The notes: generated by a model from the sequence alone, not told the origin. A stretch of 9,652 bases of DNA from Actinomycetota bacterium (GCA_027728145.1 JAQBZV010000023.1:1-9652); one strand, 5' to 3'. Shown: positions 1-7,072, numbered from the stretch's first letter. A program made the numbers and translations.

Positions 1-113
1 TAATGGGGTGACTGCTTACCCAAAGGCATATGACTAAACCCCATGACCCACACTGATCGTGTCAACGACGACGCACAGAGAAACCGGACTCGGTTGTCTG
101 TTGCACCAGCACC

Positions 114-119
114 AGGAGG
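114..119 (+). promoter_or_regulatory. Ribosome binding site AGGAGG deciding the livH start
   Basis: A full AGGAGG lies 4 bases before GTG 124. The same short 4-base spacing occurs at livK in this window, which supports GTG 124 over ATG 43 or ATG 169. Confidence 0.65.
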
Positions 120-123
120 CTCC

Positions 124-1428
124 GTGAGTTCCGCTACTGCAGAGAATCACACTTTCCTTGCTCGAGGAATGAAGATGTTTCTCATCGCCATTCTGGCCTT
201 TGCCGGGGTTCTGTTTGCCTCTCCCGCGATGGCTGACACTGTCGGAGATGAGTACGAGAACAAAATCCTCGGAAACGTCAAGAACGAGGGAACTCCGCTC
301 GAAGGAGTGAAAATCATTGTCGAGGGGAACGGCTACACCGCTGAGGTTGTGACCGATGGCGACGGCAAATGGTCCATTGGAGTGCCCGAGGCGGGTAGCT
401 ACCTCATAACGCTCGTAGAGGACACCCTGCCCGAAGGAATCGCCGTACTGGAGGGTGGCGCGACCCAGACCGTCGAATGGGGCTTCACTAACACCGTCGT
501 GTGGAACTTCTTTATTGGCGAGGGCGAAAGAAACCCCACCAGCCAACTCGATCAATTCTTCATGCGGGTATTCGCAGGGTTGAACTTTGGTTTGTTACTG
601 GGTCTCGCAGCTATAGGCCTCTCGCTGGTTTTTGGAACTACCGCGCTTCCCAACTTTGCCCACGGTGAAATGGTCACGATGGGCGCGCTTTTCACTCTGT
701 TCCTCACACTTGCGGGTGTCCCTCTTCTCTTGTCTTTCCCCCTTGCGGTTGCGTTATCGGCGCTGTTTGGTTGGGGGCTCGATGCTGCGATTTGGGCTCC
801 GCTGCGGGCCCGAGGAGTCGGCATCGTCCAGCTCATGATTGTGAGCATTGGCCTTTCTCTTACTTTCCGGTACATCACCCAGGCATTCTTGGGAGGAGGG
901 ACCGAGCAACTTCCAGGAGCACTGGGTTCGCCCGAAATCCCAATTTTCCGAACGGTCAGCCTGAGTGTGAACGACCTCATCAGTATGGGAGTGAGCCTCG
1001 TGGTGCTCATCGCCTTTGCTTTCTGGTTGCTTCGCAGCAAGATGGGGAAGGCAACCCGCGCGGTCTCCGATAACGCAGACCTTGCGGCCGCCTCAGGAAT
1101 CAATGTCGACCAGGTGATTCGCGTGGTGTGGATCATGGCGGGTGGCCTGGCAGGCCTCGCCGGCATCCTGTGGGCTTACTTCCGCCCCGGTCTCAAATGG
1201 GACATGGGAGAGAAAATCCTCCTCTTCATCTTCGCTGCCGGAGTTCTTGGAGGGCTCGGAACTGCCTTTGGAGCCTTCGTGGGCGCCATGATTGTGGGGG
1301 TTCTTATCGAGACGTCAGCTCAATTCATCCCGTCCGACCTCAAGTACGTCGGTGCTTTGCTCGTCATGATCATCATCCTGCTCTTCCGCCCGCAGGGAAT
1401 TTTGGGTAGACGAGAGCGAATAGGTTAG
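124..1428 (+). CDS. livH: LIV-type ABC transporter permease with signal peptide and N-terminal beta-sandwich domain
   Basis: Inner-membrane permease of a branched-chain amino acid type (HAAT) importer, 434 aa from the chosen start. GTG at 124 is preferred because a perfect AGGAGG lies at 114-119; an in-frame ATG at 43 would add 27 hydrophilic residues and has no ribosome site, though it could be leaderless. Residues about 18-37 form a signal peptide ending AMA|D. Residues about 45-113 look like a carboxypeptidase-regulatory or prealbumin-like domain (GNVKNEGTPLEGVKIIVEG, then TDGDGKWSIGVPEAGSY). The permease follows from about residue 141, with the family motif NFAHGE, the cytoplasmic coupling loop GKATRAVSDNADLAAASGI, and the closing FRPQGILG. 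Ordinary LivH is near 290-310 aa, so the extra length is the exported domain. livM starts 10 bases after the stop. The substrate is inferred from family only; UrtB (urea) is a related alternative. Confidence 0.9.
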   Translation: MSSATAENHTFLARGMKMFLIAILAFAGVLFASPAMADTVGDEYENKILGNVKNEGTPLEGVKIIVEGNGYTAEVVTDGDGKWSIGVPEAGSYLITLVEDTLPEGIAVLEGGATQTVEWGFTNTVVWNFFIGEGERNPTSQLDQFFMRVFAGLNFGLLLGLAAIGLSLVFGTTALPNFAHGEMVTMGALFTLFLTLAGVPLLLSFPLAVALSALFGWGLDAAIWAPLRARGVGIVQLMIVSIGLSLTFRYITQAFLGGGTEQLPGALGSPEIPIFRTVSLSVNDLISMGVSLVVLIAFAFWLLRSKMGKATRAVSDNADLAAASGINVDQVIRVVWIMAGGLAGLAGILWAYFRPGLKWDMGEKILLFIFAAGVLGGLGTAFGAFVGAMIVGVLIETSAQFIPSDLKYVGALLVMIIILLFRPQGILGRRERIG

Positions 1429-1438
1429 GGACCTTCAC

Positions 1439-2422
1439 ATGGACATCAATTCAATCTTCATCAACACAGCGCAGGCGCTGTTCAGCCCTGTCACGATTGC
1501 CTTCGCGATGGCGGCTCTGGGTCTTGCTATTCACTTCGGCTTCGTGGGACTCCTGAACTTCGGTATTGCCGGGTTTATGGCGGTGGGGGCTTATGGCTAC
1601 GCAATCTCAACCTTGACCTTCGGATTCCCCTGGTGGGCGGCGTTCTTGGCTTCGATGGCAGCTTCGGCCCTGTTTGCCGTAATTCTGGGAATACCCACGC
1701 TTCAACTACGAGGAGATTATCTAGCGATAGTCACGATTGCCGCGGCAGAGATTGTTCGGTTATTGCTCCTCTCAACGACATGGATCAAGACAACGGGCTC
1801 TGCTGATGGTCTCGTTGCCTATGCCGACGACTTCCGGTCCATCAACCCTTTTCCCGACGGGACTTACGGGTTTGGGCCATGGAGTTACACCGCCAACCAG
1901 TTCTGGGTTCTTATATTTGCTCTCATCGTGCTCGCTTTGGCTGCATTGCTCCTATGGCGCCTGGTGCGAAGCCCCTGGGGTCGCGTCATTAAAGGTATTC
2001 GCGAGGACGAGGATGCTGTGCGCGCATTGGGCAAGAATGTTTTCGCCTACAAGATGCAGGCACTGGTCGTGGGAGGAATCGTTGCAGGTCTTGGAGGAGC
2101 TCTTTACGTGCTTCCCTCCTCAGCTAACCCGATGCTCTTTGCAACCTCTTTGACGTTCTTTGTCTGGACAGCGCTCCTTCTGGGCGGAGCTGCCACCGTT
2201 TTCGGACCGCTCCTGGGCGCAGTCATCTTCTGGGTGTTGCAAGCGTTCCTCGGCTCTCTACTGCCTGCCATGGCCGACGCCGGCCTTCTGGGAGCTCTAT
2301 CTTCCGCTCAGGCAGGGGCTTTGCGCTTTGTTCTCGTGGGAATCCTCCTTGTGGTAATCGTTATCGTCAGGCCGCAAGGAATCGTTGGCGACAAGAGGGA
2401 GTTGACCTTTGTCCGGAAGTAA
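1439..2422 (+). CDS. livM: LIV-type ABC transporter permease, second subunit
   Basis: Second membrane subunit of the importer, 327 aa, of usual LivM size. It would pair with LivH to form the translocation path. Motifs seen are FVGLLNFGIAGFMAVGAY (about residues 35-52), LRGDYLAIVTIAAAEIVRL (about 90-108), the coupling loop SPWGRVIKGIREDEDAVRAL (about 178-197) and the end VRPQGIVG. Several hydrophobic spans fit a polytopic membrane protein. The ATG start has an AGGGA at 1427-1431, overlapping the livH stop codon and 7 bases upstream, so translation is probably coupled to livH. The gene's 3' end overlaps the livG start by 14 bases. No defect is visible. Confidence 0.93.
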   Translation: MDINSIFINTAQALFSPVTIAFAMAALGLAIHFGFVGLLNFGIAGFMAVGAYGYAISTLTFGFPWWAAFLASMAASALFAVILGIPTLQLRGDYLAIVTIAAAEIVRLLLLSTTWIKTTGSADGLVAYADDFRSINPFPDGTYGFGPWSYTANQFWVLIFALIVLALAALLLWRLVRSPWGRVIKGIREDEDAVRALGKNVFAYKMQALVVGGIVAGLGGALYVLPSSANPMLFATSLTFFVWTALLLGGAATVFGPLLGAVIFWVLQAFLGSLLPAMADAGLLGALSSAQAGALRFVLVGILLVVIVIVRPQGIVGDKRELTFVRK

Positions 2423-3308
2423 GCCACTCAAGAGGACCCCGCAGAAATCAACGGGGTTGCACATCGGGGATGCAAGCCCCGGCGTGAAAAAGGTCGACCC
2501 CATTCTTGTCGCCGATCACGTCTCCAGGAAGTTTGGCGGTCTGGTCGCTGTCGATGTTGAGCATGTAGAGATTCCACGCGGAGCCATTACCGCGCTCATC
2601 GGACCCAACGGTGCTGGAAAGACAACCCTCTTCAACCTGCTGACCGGTTTCGACAAGCCCGACACCGGTACATGGTCATTCTCAGGAAAAGACCTTGCGG
2701 GTGTCCCAGCTCACAAGGTTGCGAAAATGGGCCAGGTCCGGACATTCCAGCTGACGAAGGCACTAGGTTTGCTCACTGTTCTGGAGAACATGAAACTCGG
2801 CGCTAAAGACCAGACCGGTGAATCTCTCTTCCAGTCGATTTTCCCCTTTTTATGGAAAAAGCAAGAAGCCGAAATCGAAGAGCGAGCACTCGAAATTCTT
2901 GAACGCTTCAAGCTCCTCAAACTCAAAGACGATTTCGCGGCAAGCCTCTCAGGCGGCCAGCGGAAGCTTCTCGAAATGGCGCGTGCGCTCATGACCAAAC
3001 CCACCTTGGTGATGTTGGATGAGCCGATGGCTGGCGTGAACCCAGCGCTCACAGAATCGCTCCTGGAGCACATTCTCGACCTCAAGACTGAGGGTATGAC
3101 GGTACTTTTCGTGGAACACGACATGCACATGGTCCGTCACATTGCTGACTGGGTCATTGTCATGGCGGAAGGACGCATCATCGCAGAGGGTCCGCCAGAG
3201 GATGTCATGAAGGACGAAGCGGTCGTCGATGCGTACCTGGGAAGCCACCAGGATGTTGACCTTGGCGTCGTAACGGGACGAATTACTCTCCCGAAAGGAG
3301 AGAAGTAA
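2409..3308 (+). CDS. livG: LIV-type ABC transporter ATP-binding protein LivG
   Basis: Cytoplasmic ATPase of the importer, 299 aa. Walker A GPNGAGKTT is at about 65-73, the Q-loop at Q114, signature LSGGQ at 180-184, Walker B LVMLDEP at 200-206 and the H-loop in VEHDMHM (H237), so all catalytic motifs are intact. The TTG at 2409 is chosen because GAGGGAG sits at 2395-2401, 7 bases upstream, which places the start inside livM with a 14-base overlap. An alternative GTG at 2484 gives 274 aa but has only a distant, weak ribosome site. The longer start gives a roughly 30-residue leader (including KSTGLHIGDASPGVKKVDP) before the ABC fold; I recall similar leaders in actinobacterial relatives but could not check. 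LivG and LivF would form the ATPase heterodimer. Confidence 0.92.
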   Translation: MSGSKPLKRTPQKSTGLHIGDASPGVKKVDPILVADHVSRKFGGLVAVDVEHVEIPRGAITALIGPNGAGKTTLFNLLTGFDKPDTGTWSFSGKDLAGVPAHKVAKMGQVRTFQLTKALGLLTVLENMKLGAKDQTGESLFQSIFPFLWKKQEAEIEERALEILERFKLLKLKDDFAASLSGGQRKLLEMARALMTKPTLVMLDEPMAGVNPALTESLLEHILDLKTEGMTVLFVEHDMHMVRHIADWVIVMAEGRIIAEGPPEDVMKDEAVVDAYLGSHQDVDLGVVTGRITLPKGEK

Positions 3309-3311
3309 AGC

Positions 3312-4043
3312 ATGACCGATGAAAAGAATGTCGTCGTCAACGTCGACAACCTGGTTGCCGGCTACCTCCCCGGAGTCAACATCCTCAACGGATGTAATCT
3401 CATTGCGCGCCAAGGCGAGCTAATTGGGATTATTGGCCCGAATGGTGCTGGTAAGTCAACTCTTTTGAAGGCAATTTTCGGCCAGTCCAAAGTCCGTGAG
3501 GGCGCAGTTTTCTTGAATGGTGAAAACATCACTGGTCTCAAGGCCGACAAGCTTGTGGAGCGCGGGGTGGGCTACGTGCCTCAAAACAACAACGTCTTCC
3601 CCAGCCTCACTATTGAAGAGAACCTCCAAATGGGTGTGTACCAAAAACCCGACAAGTATGACGAGGGTCTAGAGCTCGTGACGAGCCTCTTTCCCGAATT
3701 AGGTTCACGCCTGAAGCAGCGTGCAGGCTCGCTCTCTGGTGGAGAGCGCCAAATGGTAGCGATGGGGCGCGCCCTCATGATGAGTCCTTCGGTGCTACTC
3801 CTTGATGAGCCTTCTGCCGGACTTTCACCGGTCAGACAGGACGAAGCATTCCTCCGCGTCTCGGATATCAATCAAGCCGGTGTGACAACCATCATGGTGG
3901 AGCAGAACGCCCGTCGATGCTTGCAAATCTGTGATCGTGGATACGTCCTGGATCAGGGTAAAGACGCAGTCACCGGAAGCGGCAGAGACCTCCTGAACGA
4001 TCCCAAGGTGATTGAGCTCTATCTAGGGTCCCTCGGCGCCTAG
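3312..4043 (+). CDS. livF: LIV-type ABC transporter ATP-binding protein LivF
   Basis: Second ATPase of the importer, 243 aa, of normal family length. Walker A GPNGAGKST is at 42-50, the Q-loop at Q91, signature LSGGE at 141-145 and Walker B VLLLDEP at 161-167. The position usually held by the H-loop histidine is Q198 (MVEQNARR); this glutamine is a normal LivF feature, also present in E. coli LivF, and is not a defect. ATG 3312 follows the livG stop by 3 bases, with AAAGGAG at 3295-3301 serving as ribosome site. This is the last gene of the operon; transcription probably ends at the hairpin 148 bases downstream. The stretch 4044-4190 between the stop and that hairpin shows no credible gene. 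Confidence 0.93.
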   Translation: MTDEKNVVVNVDNLVAGYLPGVNILNGCNLIARQGELIGIIGPNGAGKSTLLKAIFGQSKVREGAVFLNGENITGLKADKLVERGVGYVPQNNNVFPSLTIEENLQMGVYQKPDKYDEGLELVTSLFPELGSRLKQRAGSLSGGERQMVAMGRALMMSPSVLLLDEPSAGLSPVRQDEAFLRVSDINQAGVTTIMVEQNARRCLQICDRGYVLDQGKDAVTGSGRDLLNDPKVIELYLGSLGA

Positions 4044-4190
4044 AGAGGCTCCCACAACCCGAAGTCCCTGCTTCAGCGAAGTCTTTGCTGCGGACTGCTG
4101 GGGCGGCGCTCCCTACTAACCATGCTTCCTCGTCAGTGAGGTCATCAGTGATCCATCTCTCACTGGCCCAGAACGACACAGAGACAAGCA

Positions 4191-4220
4191 AAAGGCCCCG
4201 GCTGTTACGCCGGGGCCTTT
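4191..4220. terminator. Bidirectional intrinsic terminator between livF and livK
   Basis: A perfect 12-bp stem (AAAGGCCCCGGC with GCCGGGGCCTTT) encloses a 6-base loop TGTTAC. It lies between convergent genes. Read on the minus strand it is followed by CCTTTTGCTTGT, a fair U-rich tail for livK transcripts; on the plus strand the tail is only CCTTTCGCG. It can serve both directions. Confidence 0.88.
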
Positions 4221-4225
4221 CGCGT

Positions 4226-4239
4226 CTGACAACTGTCAG
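4226..4239. repeat. Short inverted repeat in the livK 3' region
   Basis: CTGACA-AC-TGTCAG forms a perfect 14-base inverted repeat between the livK stop and the main terminator. As RNA it could fold as a 5-bp stem with a 4-base loop. It may be a minor extra 3' structure or chance. Confidence 0.35.
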
Positions 4240-4254
4240 CTAGCGCTCATCAAA

Positions 4255-5532
4255 TTAGTTGATGGGTGCGTAGGTGTTGTCCTCTGCGTACTGGTAGATA
4301 CCAATCGCAGCTTCGGTGGGGTCACCGTTGTCGCCGAAGGCGATTCCGCCGGAGAGGCCGTCATAGTCAGCCACTCCACCACCGTTGATGATGTCTGCAC
4401 AGGCAGCGAAGGAGGTGCACTTCTCGCCACCACCGGAGCCACCGGAGACTTCCTGCATCTTGTCTGCAATTGCACGAGAGTCGGTAGAACCGGCTGCGAG
4501 TGCTGCAAGAGCAACGAGGACCACTGCGTCGTAAGACTCAGTGCTGTACGCCCAGACGTCGTCACCGAACAAAGAGGGGTTACCCATCTCCATCCAGACA
4601 GCGTCAGCGCGCTCCTTGTAGTCGTCAGAGATGCTGGTCGAAGTAGGACCAGGCAGAGTTCCCTTAGAACCGGTCAGGGTTCCTGCGGGGAAGTCCTCTG
4701 AGTAGTTGGCCAAGTTACCGTCCGTGAAGTACATGTTGGCGTTGGGGAACCCAGCGGCAACGATCTCAGGGACAGCAGTCTTGGTCTCATCGAAGAGGAT
4801 GACAACAAGGGCATCGGGGTCAAGTGCAACAACCTCGTTGACCTGAGAGGTCAGGTTGGTGTCACCAGTGTTCACCGAAGCGGAACCGAGAACGGTACCA
4901 CCGGCGGCCTCAAATGCCTTGGTTGCTTCTTCCTGAAGAGTGATGCCGTAGGCGTCATTCAGAGTCAAGAATGCGGCAGTCTCGTGCCCATCGGCGGCGA
5001 GGAGCTGACCCAGTGCCTCACCCTGCAGGAAGTCTGCAGGAGCGGTGCGGTAGTACAGTCCGTCGTCGTCGTAGTCAGAGAGAGTAGTGGAGGTGTTCGC
5101 AGGAGAAATCTGCAGAACGCCTGCTTCCTTGGTCACCTGATCGATGAAGGACAGGGACACACTCGAGGATGCAGCACCCACGATTGCAGAAACGCCCTCG
5201 TTCAGAAGACGGGGGATTTCTGTTTCGTATGCCTTGTTGTCGAGGTCACCGGAGTCACCATAAACAACCTCAATGCTGATTCCAGCATCTGCGGCGTTGA
5301 TGTCTGCAGCTGCGAGAGCTACACCTGCTTCTTCGGGTGGTCCGAGGAATGCAAGAGAACCGGTGACGGGCAGAGCCGTTCCGATTTTCAGATCCAAAGA
5401 CTCAACCGCAGCAGAAGTTTCTGCCTCGGCGACCTCTGGAGCTGCTTCTTCAGCGGCTGCACAGCCGCTGAGCACTAGCGCGGAGGCAGCGAGAATGGCA
5501 AAACCACTCCCAGCCTTCGTAAATACGCTCAT
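4255..5532 (-). CDS. livK: LIV-family substrate-binding lipoprotein
   Basis: Extracytoplasmic solute-binding protein (Peripla_BP_6/LIV type), 425 aa, almost certainly the capture subunit for LivHMGF. The signal ends in lipobox LSGC, with C24 the expected lipidated residue. An Ala/Glu-rich linker follows (about 25-45), then the fold start LKIGTALPVTGSLAFLGPPE. GAASSSVS and ISPANTST resemble the ligand-contact strands of LivJ/LivK-type proteins. Two cysteines near the C-terminus (C372 and C378) could pair outside the cell. The ATG is preceded by AAAGGAG with 4-base spacing. The gene is convergent to livHMGF rather than in its operon, and has its own promoter with an operator-like palindrome. 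Ligand identity is inferred; UrtA-like or amide/amino-acid binding cannot be excluded. Confidence 0.92.
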   Translation of the reverse strand: MSVFTKAGSGFAILAASALVLSGCAAAEEAAPEVAEAETSAAVESLDLKIGTALPVTGSLAFLGPPEEAGVALAAADINAADAGISIEVVYGDSGDLDNKAYETEIPRLLNEGVSAIVGAASSSVSLSFIDQVTKEAGVLQISPANTSTTLSDYDDDGLYYRTAPADFLQGEALGQLLAADGHETAAFLTLNDAYGITLQEEATKAFEAAGGTVLGSASVNTGDTNLTSQVNEVVALDPDALVVILFDETKTAVPEIVAAGFPNANMYFTDGNLANYSEDFPAGTLTGSKGTLPGPTSTSISDDYKERADAVWMEMGNPSLFGDDVWAYSTESYDAVVLVALAALAAGSTDSRAIADKMQEVSGGSGGGEKCTSFAACADIINGGGVADYDGLSGGIAFGDNGDPTEAAIGIYQYAEDNTYAPIN

Positions 5533-5597
5533 GATGCTCCTTTATTGTTTACTTGGTGTAAAGAAAGTGGCCATGCCAAACACAGCCACAAGTAACT

Positions 5598-5626
5598 AAC
5601 GTAGGGCTTATTCGGTATGGAGACAA
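5598..5626 (-). promoter_or_regulatory. Candidate livK promoter
   Basis: On the minus strand TTGTCT (5626-5621) and TACGTT (5603-5598) are separated by 17 bases, a reasonable -35/-10 pair. Transcription would begin near 5591, giving a leader of about 60 bases before the livK start. The -10 match is modest. Confidence 0.4.
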
Positions 5627-5635
5627 GCCAGTTTG

Positions 5636-5651
5636 GTTACATCCGTGTAAC
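5636..5651. promoter_or_regulatory. GTTAC-N6-GTAAC palindrome, candidate operator upstream of livK
   Basis: GTTACA-TCCG-TGTAAC is a perfect inverted repeat centred about 52 bases before the predicted livK start of transcription and 9 bases upstream of the -35. It can be read as GTTAC-N6-GTAAC, one base from the published GlnR half-site pair (GTnAC-N6-GaAAC). The location suits an activator. It lacks a following U-tract on either strand, so it is not a terminator. Identity of the regulator is inference. Confidence 0.5.
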
Positions 5652-5688
5652 GGGCTGAACCCAGATAAACCGGCAGAAATCCCAAAAC

Positions 5689-6603
5689 TCAGTAATTAGC
5701 GGGGTTAAGCAATCGGTTGCGCCGATGGGACAGCGCATCAACACTAAGAATCACCAGAGCAACCCAGACTAAAGAGAAGCCAATCCAACGCTCTAAGGGC
5801 ATTGGCTCACCCATAATGGCCACCCCGAAGGTGAACTGCATAATGGGCGCCAGGTACTGCATCAGACCAATAATTGACAGCGGAAGACGCCTCGCCGCAG
5901 CGCCAAAGAACAGCAGCGGTATCGACGTCACCGCTCCCGCCATGAGGAGCAACGCCGTGTGCCACGGCCCCAGTGTGCCGAGGCTCAGACCACTGGTGAG
6001 ATACACCCACCCCAGTAATCCCAGTGCAATCGGGGTGAGCCAGAGGGTTTCCAGAGTCAAGCTGTCCAAAGACTTGACAGCGGGTCCCATCCGGTTTTTT
6101 ACAAACCCGTAAAACCCGAAGGAAAACGCAAGAGTGAGCGAAATAACGGGGACCGACCCATAGCCCACGGCCAAGACGACCACTGCCGCGACCGCAAGGC
6201 TGAGAGCACCCCACTGCAGTGGCCGAAGTTTCTCTTTGAGGACAATCACACCCAATGCCACGGTGACCAGCGGGTTGATGAAATACCCCAGCGCTGCCTC
6301 CACAATGAATTGATTCAGCGACGCGTAGACATACACCGACCAGTTGATCAAGATCAGCACTGCAGCCAGCGCGGAAAGCTTCAGAATGTTGCGATCACGC
6401 AGTAGCGCGGTTGTCCGCGACAGTCGCCGCATGACGGCCAAGATCACGAGGCAAAAAACTAGCGACAAAACAATACGCAACGCCAAAATTTCGACCGGCC
6501 CGCTGGGGTCCAGGGCAACAAAATAGGCGGGCAGTAAGCCCCAGAGCCCATAGGCTGCAGCAGCGGCAAGAAAGCCGTCTCGCTGGCGGGTAGACTCATG
6601 CAC
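5689..6603 (-). CDS. rarD: RarD-type EamA family transporter
   Basis: Polytopic membrane protein of 304 aa in the drug/metabolite transporter superfamily, RarD subfamily. The N-terminal AYGLWGLLPAYF, PVEILALRIVLS and the mid-protein INWSVYVYASLNQFIVEAALGYFINPLVTVALG are RarD-like, and two EamA-type halves make about ten hydrophobic spans. RarD was named from a chloramphenicol-sensitivity link, but the substrate is generally unknown. The start is GTG at 6603, since the nearby ATG is out of frame. A TGAGGCG lies only 2 bases upstream, too close for a good ribosome site, while TATAGC at 6617-6612 could be a -10 for a leaderless transcript. It lies downstream of groES on the same strand, separated by a hairpin, so it is probably transcribed separately. 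Confidence 0.88.
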   Translation of the reverse strand: MHESTRQRDGFLAAAAAYGLWGLLPAYFVALDPSGPVEILALRIVLSLVFCLVILAVMRRLSRTTALLRDRNILKLSALAAVLILINWSVYVYASLNQFIVEAALGYFINPLVTVALGVIVLKEKLRPLQWGALSLAVAAVVVLAVGYGSVPVISLTLAFSFGFYGFVKNRMGPAVKSLDSLTLETLWLTPIALGLLGWVYLTSGLSLGTLGPWHTALLLMAGAVTSIPLLFFGAAARRLPLSIIGLMQYLAPIMQFTFGVAIMGEPMPLERWIGFSLVWVALVILSVDALSHRRNRLLNPANY

Positions 6604-6611
6604 CGCCTCAG

Positions 6612-6617
6612 GCTATA
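6612..6617 (-). promoter_or_regulatory. Candidate -10 box for rarD
   Basis: TATAGC on the minus strand ends 8 bases before the GTG start, which would place transcription start at or very near the start codon. No good -35 is visible. Confidence 0.3.
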
Positions 6618-6640
6618 CCCGCAATTTCGCCGTTAACACC

Positions 6641-6669
6641 AGAAGGCCCACACAGCGTGTGGGCCTTCT
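6641..6669 (-). terminator. Hairpin terminator downstream of groES
   Basis: A perfect 13-bp stem AGAAGGCCCACAC / GTGTGGGCCTTCT with a 3-base loop lies 20 bases after the groES stop. On the minus strand it lacks a U-tract (GGTGTTAACGG follows), whereas the T-run is on the plus strand (CTTCTTTTA). A tail-less hairpin ending groES transcripts is the likely role; it could also block antisense plus-strand transcripts from rarD. Confidence 0.7.
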
Positions 6670-6688
6670 TTTACAGTTGTGTTTGCTC

Positions 6689-6985
6689 TTAGCGCTCCAC
6701 GATGGCAAGCACGTCGCGAGCCGACAGGACGAGATACTCGTCTGCGCCGAACTTCACTTCGGTGCCGCCGTACTTCGAGTAGAGCACACGATTTCCCACA
6801 GCAACATCCATGGGAACTCGGTTGCCGTTGTCATCGAAGCGACCTGGACCTACCGCGACAACTTCGCCTTCCTGAGGCTTCTCTTTCGCGGTGTCAGGAA
6901 TGACCAAACCAGAAGCAGTGGTCTGCTCTGCTTCGACCTGCTTGATCACGATGCGATCTTCGAGCGGTTTGATGGAGACCGACAC
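6689..6985 (-). CDS. groES: Co-chaperonin GroES (Hsp10)
   Basis: The 10-kDa lid of the GroEL chaperonin, 98 aa, standard family length. It begins [18 protein letters not shown], has the mobile loop with GLVIPD (about 26-31) that contacts GroEL, then [10 protein letters not shown] and [27 protein letters not shown] at 6985 is chosen: AAAGAGG lies 6 bases upstream and the product matches the usual N-terminus. The open frame extends to 7024, but those codons run into the CIRCE operator and are leader sequence. No groEL follows; the next gene on the strand is rarD, so groEL must be elsewhere in the genome. Regulation by HrcA is indicated by two CIRCE elements upstream. tsaD lies nearby upstream, a synteny seen in other actinobacteria such as Mycobacterium. 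Confidence 0.95.
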   Translation of the reverse strand: MSVSIKPLEDRIVIKQVEAEQTTASGLVIPDTAKEKPQEGEVVAVGPGRFDDNGNRVPMDVAVGNRVLYSKYGGTEVKFGADEYLVLSARDVLAIVER

Positions 6986-7011
6986 GGTTGACCTCTTTCT
7001 GAGACTCTTAG

Positions 7012-7038
7012 TTAGCACACTCACTATTCGAGTGCTAA
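7012..7038. promoter_or_regulatory. CIRCE element 1 (HrcA operator), proximal
   Basis: TTAGCACAC-N9-GAGTGCTAA matches the CIRCE consensus TTAGCACTC-N9-GAGTGCTAA at 17 of 18 arm positions with the exact 9-base spacer. It overlaps the predicted groES transcription start, fitting HrcA repression in the absence of heat stress. Confidence 0.93.
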
Positions 7039-7042
7039 CACA

Positions 7043-7072
7043 ACTGTAGCGAACCCATTAGCACTCGCGCAA
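7043..7072 (-). promoter_or_regulatory. Candidate groES promoter between two CIRCE elements
   Basis: On the minus strand TTGCGC (7072-7067) and TACAGT (7048-7043) are 18 bases apart. The -35 lies inside the distal CIRCE and the expected start falls in the proximal one, so HrcA bound at either site would block polymerase. Confidence 0.5.

Noticed and set aside
8..23. GTGAC-N6-CCCAA as a second GlnR-like box before livH
   Set aside because: Only the left half-site matches; the right half matches 2 of 5 positions, as expected by chance.
43..123. ATG 43 as the livH start, possibly leaderless with TATGAC at 29-34
   Set aside because: No ribosome site, and a weak promoter match, whereas GTG 124 has a full AGGAGG and gives a normal signal peptide. 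It remains a possibility.
34..1166. Long minus-strand open frames (34-555 and 552-1166) opposite livH
   Set aside because: Their translations show no recognisable family motif and are fully antisense to a well-supported permease gene.
3900..3915. Missing H-loop histidine in LivF (glutamine instead)
   Set aside because: VEQN is the normal sequence in LivF proteins, including E. coli, so this is not a defect.
3970..4191. 73-codon minus-strand frame covering the livF end and the 4044-4190 spacer
   Set aside because: Overlaps livF antisense, has no good ribosome site or motif, and would begin at the terminator stem with no promoter seen.
4984..5478. 164-codon plus-strand frame opposite livK
   Set aside because: Antisense to a clear lipoprotein gene; the cysteine-rich, irregular product has no family resemblance.
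6986..7024. Extended groES start at 7024
   Set aside because: It would encode 13 extra residues partly from the CIRCE operator; GTG 6985 has the ribosome site and gives the standard 98-residue protein.
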